Shown piece by piece: positions 13,942 through 16,919 of a stretch of 16,919 nucleotides of DNA; the stretch's first letter is position 1, and each line of letters begins with the position of its first letter. The notes under the pieces are model-generated. The model ran no database searches. It was not told the origin of the DNA and worked only from the letters and a program-made list of their open reading frames with translations. The position numbers were made by a program, and so were the translations under genes. The stretch is from Gammaproteobacteria bacterium (GTDB lineage Bacteria > Pseudomonadota > Gammaproteobacteria > UBA6429 > Thiohalophilaceae), in assembly GCA_024639445.1 (NCBI GenBank), contig JAHEIJ010000011.1, forward strand, positions 1-16,919. The letters are read 5' to 3'.

Positions 13942-14556
13942 ATGTACAAGCTAGTTGATTTGAGTCTGGGAGTCATCTTGTTCTGTGCACCGGTAATGCT
14001 ATTGGCGCAGCAACCTACTGTCGAGGAACTGGAGCAAGACTGTGAAGATTTGCGCGAGCGTAAATTAGCTCCGCTACGAAAAGCGGAAATAGAAAAGTGC
14101 AAGGCAGAAAAAGCCATGGAACCGGCTAAGTGTGAGAGTTATTACAAAGATTATGGTGACGCAACACGAGGTGCTGGCGGTAAATATACAGAAAGAATGT
14201 TCAATGATCTTGGGCCATGTGTTAAAGCCCGTGAAATGCAAGCCAAGACCCGCGAAGGGACGGTGTCAACAACCAAGCGGGGCGAGACGACCAGCGATAT
14301 GGACAAGACTATGAAGGAACTGACAACGACGCCGGAAGAGGCGGTAGCTACGGAAATTATTAACCAGGGTAAAGTAACTCCGATATCACGGGACAGCACT
14401 CTGGGTACCGATAAGCGGGACACCAAGCAAACCGAATCGAGTCCCGCCAGTAGCCAGGAAACAGAAAAACAGGTCACGGAGAAAGCGAAATCAAGTCGTG
14501 ATAGCACTCTGACGGACAGCAAGCGAGATAGTCCCAGCGGAACATCAATCCGCTAG
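13942..14556 (+). CDS. Exported Cys- and Lys/Glu-rich protein with repetitive C-terminal tail, unknown function
   Basis: A 204-residue protein. The N-terminus is a signal peptide (YKLVDLSLGVILFCAPVMLLAQQ), probably cut at LLA/QQ. Residues about 27-95 are charged and helical with four cysteines (34, 53, 64, 93) that could form two disulfides in the periplasm, and contain CESYYKDYGDA. Residues about 100-204 are low-complexity and rich in Ser, Thr, Lys, Glu and Asp, without predicted structure, and hold two near-identical copies of SRDSTL(GT/TD)(D/S)KRD at 149-160 and 185-196. I recognise no family. AGGAG at 13931-13935 touches the first in-frame ATG (13936) but is 6 bases before ATG 13942, so the latter is chosen. 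It ends 10 bases before the convergent DHOD-like gene. Confidence 0.7.
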   Translation: MYKLVDLSLGVILFCAPVMLLAQQPTVEELEQDCEDLRERKLAPLRKAEIEKCKAEKAMEPAKCESYYKDYGDATRGAGGKYTERMFNDLGPCVKAREMQAKTREGTVSTTKRGETTSDMDKTMKELTTTPEEAVATEIINQGKVTPISRDSTLGTDKRDTKQTESSPASSQETEKQVTEKAKSSRDSTLTDSKRDSPSGTSIR

Positions 14557-14566
14557 AAAAGTTTAC

Positions 14567-15580
14567 CTAGCGCAGCACCCCGGTGGGGTGTGAAAAACTG
14601 TCCAATACATTGACATAGTTCGCTCGTTCATAAGCGGCGGGTTCTATGGCGTGTTCCTGACTGATACTGCCTTTTAGCTGGTTGATTGATTCGTACTCAT
14701 GTTCTTCCAGCCATGCATTCAAGTCGCTGAGTAATTCAGTAATCAGTTCGGGACCATGATGTAGCAGTGCGCTACATAAGTGGGTGACATCCGCCCCCGC
14801 CAGCAAGGCCTTGATTATATCCTCCGTGGTATGGAAGCCACCGGTTACCGCCAGCGAAAGCTTGACCCGGCCATGGAGCAAGGCGACCCAACGAATACGT
14901 AGCAGGGACTCCATGGATGAAGAGAGTTCCAGTTTGGGGATCACTTTCAGGCTCTCGAGATCCACATCCGGTTGATAAAAGCGATTAAACAGGGCCAGGC
15001 CATTGGCCCCGGCGGCTTGCAGTTGTTGCGCCATGTACATGATGGAACTGAACTGCGAAGACAGTTTCATGGTGATGGGCAAGGTAACATGCTGGCGCAA
15101 GTCTTCTAACAGATTGATATAACGGGCTTCTACATCACGGCTGGTTTCTTCAGGATCCGCCGCCACATAGTAGACATTGAGTTCCAGCGCATCTGCCCCT
15201 GCCTGTTGCAATTCCTTGCCGTAGTGAATCCAGCCACTGCTTGATGTCCCGTTCAAGCTGGCAATGATCGGGATATCAAGCTGAGTCTTTAACTGTTGCA
15301 GCTGCTCCAGGTATTCATCCTGGTGGCTAATGTAATCAGTGGGTGGAGGATGAAAACTCGTGGCTTCACCATGGCCAATTGCCTGATCGTGTAAAAATCG
15401 AGCCATGTGTTCTTCTTCATAGTCGATTTTTTCTTCAAACAGGGAATACATCACCAATGCGGACGCGCCGGCATCCTCCAATTGCTTTGCCATATCCAGA
15501 TCCTTGGATAAGGGTGATGCCGAAGGCACCAGGGGGTTGGCGAGCTTAAGGCCCAGGTATTCAGTTGTCAGGTCTGCCAT
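14567..15580 (-). CDS. Dihydroorotate dehydrogenase-like FMN protein associated with NifJ
   Basis: A 337-residue TIM-barrel protein of the class 1 DHOD-like group. Visible are the start DLTTEYLGLKLANPLVPSASPL, IPIIASLNGTSSSGW (the strand that carries the catalytic loop in DHODs), GADALELNVYYV, LPITMKLSSQF with the FMN-phosphate-side Lys, and AVTGGFHTTEDIIKALLAGADVTHLCSAL near the C-terminus, the glycine-rich FMN phosphate site. True PyrD activity is doubtful: this subfamily is repeatedly found beside pyruvate:ferredoxin oxidoreductase genes and its reaction is not known to me. It starts 2 bases after the nifJ stop, with GGAGG inside the end of nifJ at good spacing, so the two form an operon. 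Confidence 0.87.
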   Translation of the reverse strand: MADLTTEYLGLKLANPLVPSASPLSKDLDMAKQLEDAGASALVMYSLFEEKIDYEEEHMARFLHDQAIGHGEATSFHPPPTDYISHQDEYLEQLQQLKTQLDIPIIASLNGTSSSGWIHYGKELQQAGADALELNVYYVAADPEETSRDVEARYINLLEDLRQHVTLPITMKLSSQFSSIMYMAQQLQAAGANGLALFNRFYQPDVDLESLKVIPKLELSSSMESLLRIRWVALLHGRVKLSLAVTGGFHTTEDIIKALLAGADVTHLCSALLHHGPELITELLSDLNAWLEEHEYESINQLKGSISQEHAIEPAAYERANYVNVLDSFSHPTGVLR

Positions 15581-15582
15581 GG

Positions 15583-16919
15583 TTATGCCTCCGCCTTTTC
15601 TTTTTTCTCTTTGTTCATTTTGGCTTTCGTTGCCGCGACGCTGGTTTCGTCATCCCAATCGAGCTCGGCGAGCTGTCTGTAATAACTGTAGCGATGCAGT
15701 ACTTCTTCCTGTGCCTGCTGCAGAAATACCTCGGCATCTTCAGGATGGCTATGCCATAGCATGCTAAAGCGGGTCTCGCTTTGGATAAACTCCTTGTAGG
15801 GTATCGACGGTTCGGGTGAATCGAGATGTAAGGGGTTTTCACCTTTCTCGATACGTTTCGGATCAAACCGGAACAGCGGCCAGTGACCGCTTTTCACTGC
15901 CATTTCCTGTTGCCGATGGTTATTGGAGAGATCCACACCATGGGCAATGCAGGGAGAGTAAGCGATAATGAGCGAGGGACCGTCGTGGGCTTCTGCTTCC
16001 AGGAAAGCACGCAGGGTCTGAATGTCTTTTGCCCCATAGGCAATGTGCGCGACATACACATTCTCATAATCCATTGCCAGCAAGGCCAGATCTTTTTTCC
16101 CGGTGGGCTTGCCACCAGCGGAGAATTTGGCCACGGCGCCTCGGGGGGTGGCCTTGGAAGTTTGTCCGCCGGTATTGGAGTAGACCTCCGTATCCAGTAC
16201 CAGGATATTGATGTTATTGCCCGAGGCAAGCACGTGGTCCAGGCCACCGTAACCGATGTCGTAAGCCCAGCCATCACCGCCCATGATCCAGACACTTTTC
16301 TTGCAAAGATTCTCTGCCAGTTGTGACAACGATGCAGCTTCAGGGGTAGACAGCGCTTTCAATTTCTCCCGCAACTGCGCGACTCGGTCACGCTGATTAT
16401 GAATGCCGGTTTCATCAGATTGATCTGCATTGACAATATCATCGACCAGTTCAGCGCCCAGTTTGTCGCGCAGCGCAATAGCAAGCTCACGTGCATGCTC
16501 TTCCTGCTTATCAATCGCCAGCCGCATGCCGAGGCCAAATTCGGCGTTGTCTTCAAACAGGGAATTATTCCAGGCCGGCCCGCGTCCCTCGGCATTGGTG
16601 GTCCAGGGCGTGGTGGGGAGGTTACCGCCGTAAATGGAAGAGCACCCCGTGGCATTAGCAACCAGCATGCGATCTCCAAACAATTGCGAGGCTAGTTTGA
16701 CATAGGGGGTCTCGCCGCAACCTACACAGGCACCAGAAAATTCAAACAAGGGTTGAAACACCATCGAGCCTTTGATGGTGGTGGGTTTCAGCTCGCGCCG
16801 ATCGTATTCGGGCAGGGTCAGGAAGAAATCCCAGTTTTCCCGTTCCTGGACCCGCAATGGCGGTTGCGGCGCCATGTTGAGGGCCTTGCGACTGGCATTG
16901 GTTTTATCCCGAATCGGAC
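15583..16919 (-). CDS. nifJ: Pyruvate:ferredoxin (flavodoxin) oxidoreductase NifJ, C-terminal part (5' end outside window)
   Basis: The last 444 codons of a large gene that reads in from beyond 16919 without interruption; the internal Met at 16875 is not a start. NifJ oxidises pyruvate with CoA to acetyl-CoA and CO2 and passes electrons to ferredoxin or flavodoxin. The visible part is the thiamine-diphosphate domain: SGACVGCGETPY gives two proximal-cluster cysteines, NATGCSSIYGG a third, and SPCIAHGVD the fourth. GGDGWAYDIGYGG and LDTEVYSNTGGQTSKATP are the Mg-TPP binding motif and following loop. EDNAEFGLGMRLA is also typical. The C-terminal end is Lys/Glu-rich. It is co-transcribed with the DHOD-like gene. 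Low-potential pyruvate oxidation suggests anaerobic or micro-oxic metabolism. Confidence 0.95.
   Translation of the reverse strand, partial: PIRDKTNASRKALNMAPQPPLRVQERENWDFFLTLPEYDRRELKPTTIKGSMVFQPLFEFSGACVGCGETPYVKLASQLFGDRMLVANATGCSSIYGGNLPTTPWTTNAEGRGPAWNNSLFEDNAEFGLGMRLAIDKQEEHARELAIALRDKLGAELVDDIVNADQSDETGIHNQRDRVAQLREKLKALSTPEAASLSQLAENLCKKSVWIMGGDGWAYDIGYGGLDHVLASGNNINILVLDTEVYSNTGGQTSKATPRGAVAKFSAGGKPTGKKDLALLAMDYENVYVAHIAYGAKDIQTLRAFLEAEAHDGPSLIIAYSPCIAHGVDLSNNHRQQEMAVKSGHWPLFRFDPKRIEKGENPLHLDSPEPSIPYKEFIQSETRFSMLWHSHPEDAEVFLQQAQEEVLHRYSYYRQLAELDWDDETSVAATKAKMNKEKKEKAEA

Noticed and set aside
16359..16695. Open frames on both strands inside nifJ
   Set aside because: They are shadows of the strongly supported nifJ reading frame and encode no recognisable domain.

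Overview
The window looks like chromosomal DNA of a gammaproteobacterium. This rests on GreB, TcdA, a Pat-type lysine acetyltransferase, a membrane-anchored cytochrome c5, a NifJ-type pyruvate oxidoreductase with its DHOD-like partner, and several small conserved proteobacterial families. NifJ beside a c-type cytochrome suggests a facultative or micro-oxic lifestyle, possibly a sulfur-type gammaproteobacterium, but the sequence does not identify genus or species. Most genes are ordinary core or conserved genes. No phage, insertion sequence, CRISPR array or classical defence island is visible.

Left part (1-3621): the tail of a membrane protein with a clear terminator; a ParB-like protein with a histone-H1-like Lys tail; a possible 36-residue membrane peptide; a HAD phosphatase on the minus strand; a YjbQ-family protein; a two-helix membrane protein; and greB on the minus strand.

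Middle part (3622-8053): greB and a TatD-family hydrolase diverge. tatD begins a tight same-strand cluster of tatD, tcdA, an FKBP-methyltransferase fusion, an alpha/beta hydrolase and an AF1514-like protein. A DUF6524 membrane protein follows and ends at a strong bidirectional terminator shared with a convergent cytochrome c5 gene.

Centre (8535-9209): a gene-poor stretch holding tRNA-Arg(CCG). Directly behind it is a tandem array of 112-bp units, each beginning with a copy of the last 16 nt of the tRNA and each full unit holding a long near-perfect dyad. A visibly AT-richer outer-membrane beta-barrel gene adjoins it.

Right part (10108-16919): an 892-residue acyl-CoA synthetase-like/GNAT protein (Pat type) is divergent from a histone-deacetylase-family gene, which suggests a local writer/eraser pair for lysine acetylation. 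Then come an exported Cys- and Lys-rich protein of unknown function and, on the minus strand, a DHOD-like gene directly downstream of nifJ, which runs off the right edge.

The points most worth following up are the tRNA-derived tandem repeat, the FKBP-methyltransferase fusion coupled to tcdA, the acetylase/deacetylase pair whose ligase-like domain keeps its phospho-His, and the ParB protein with an H1-like tail. None of these is proven to be a new system by sequence reading alone.
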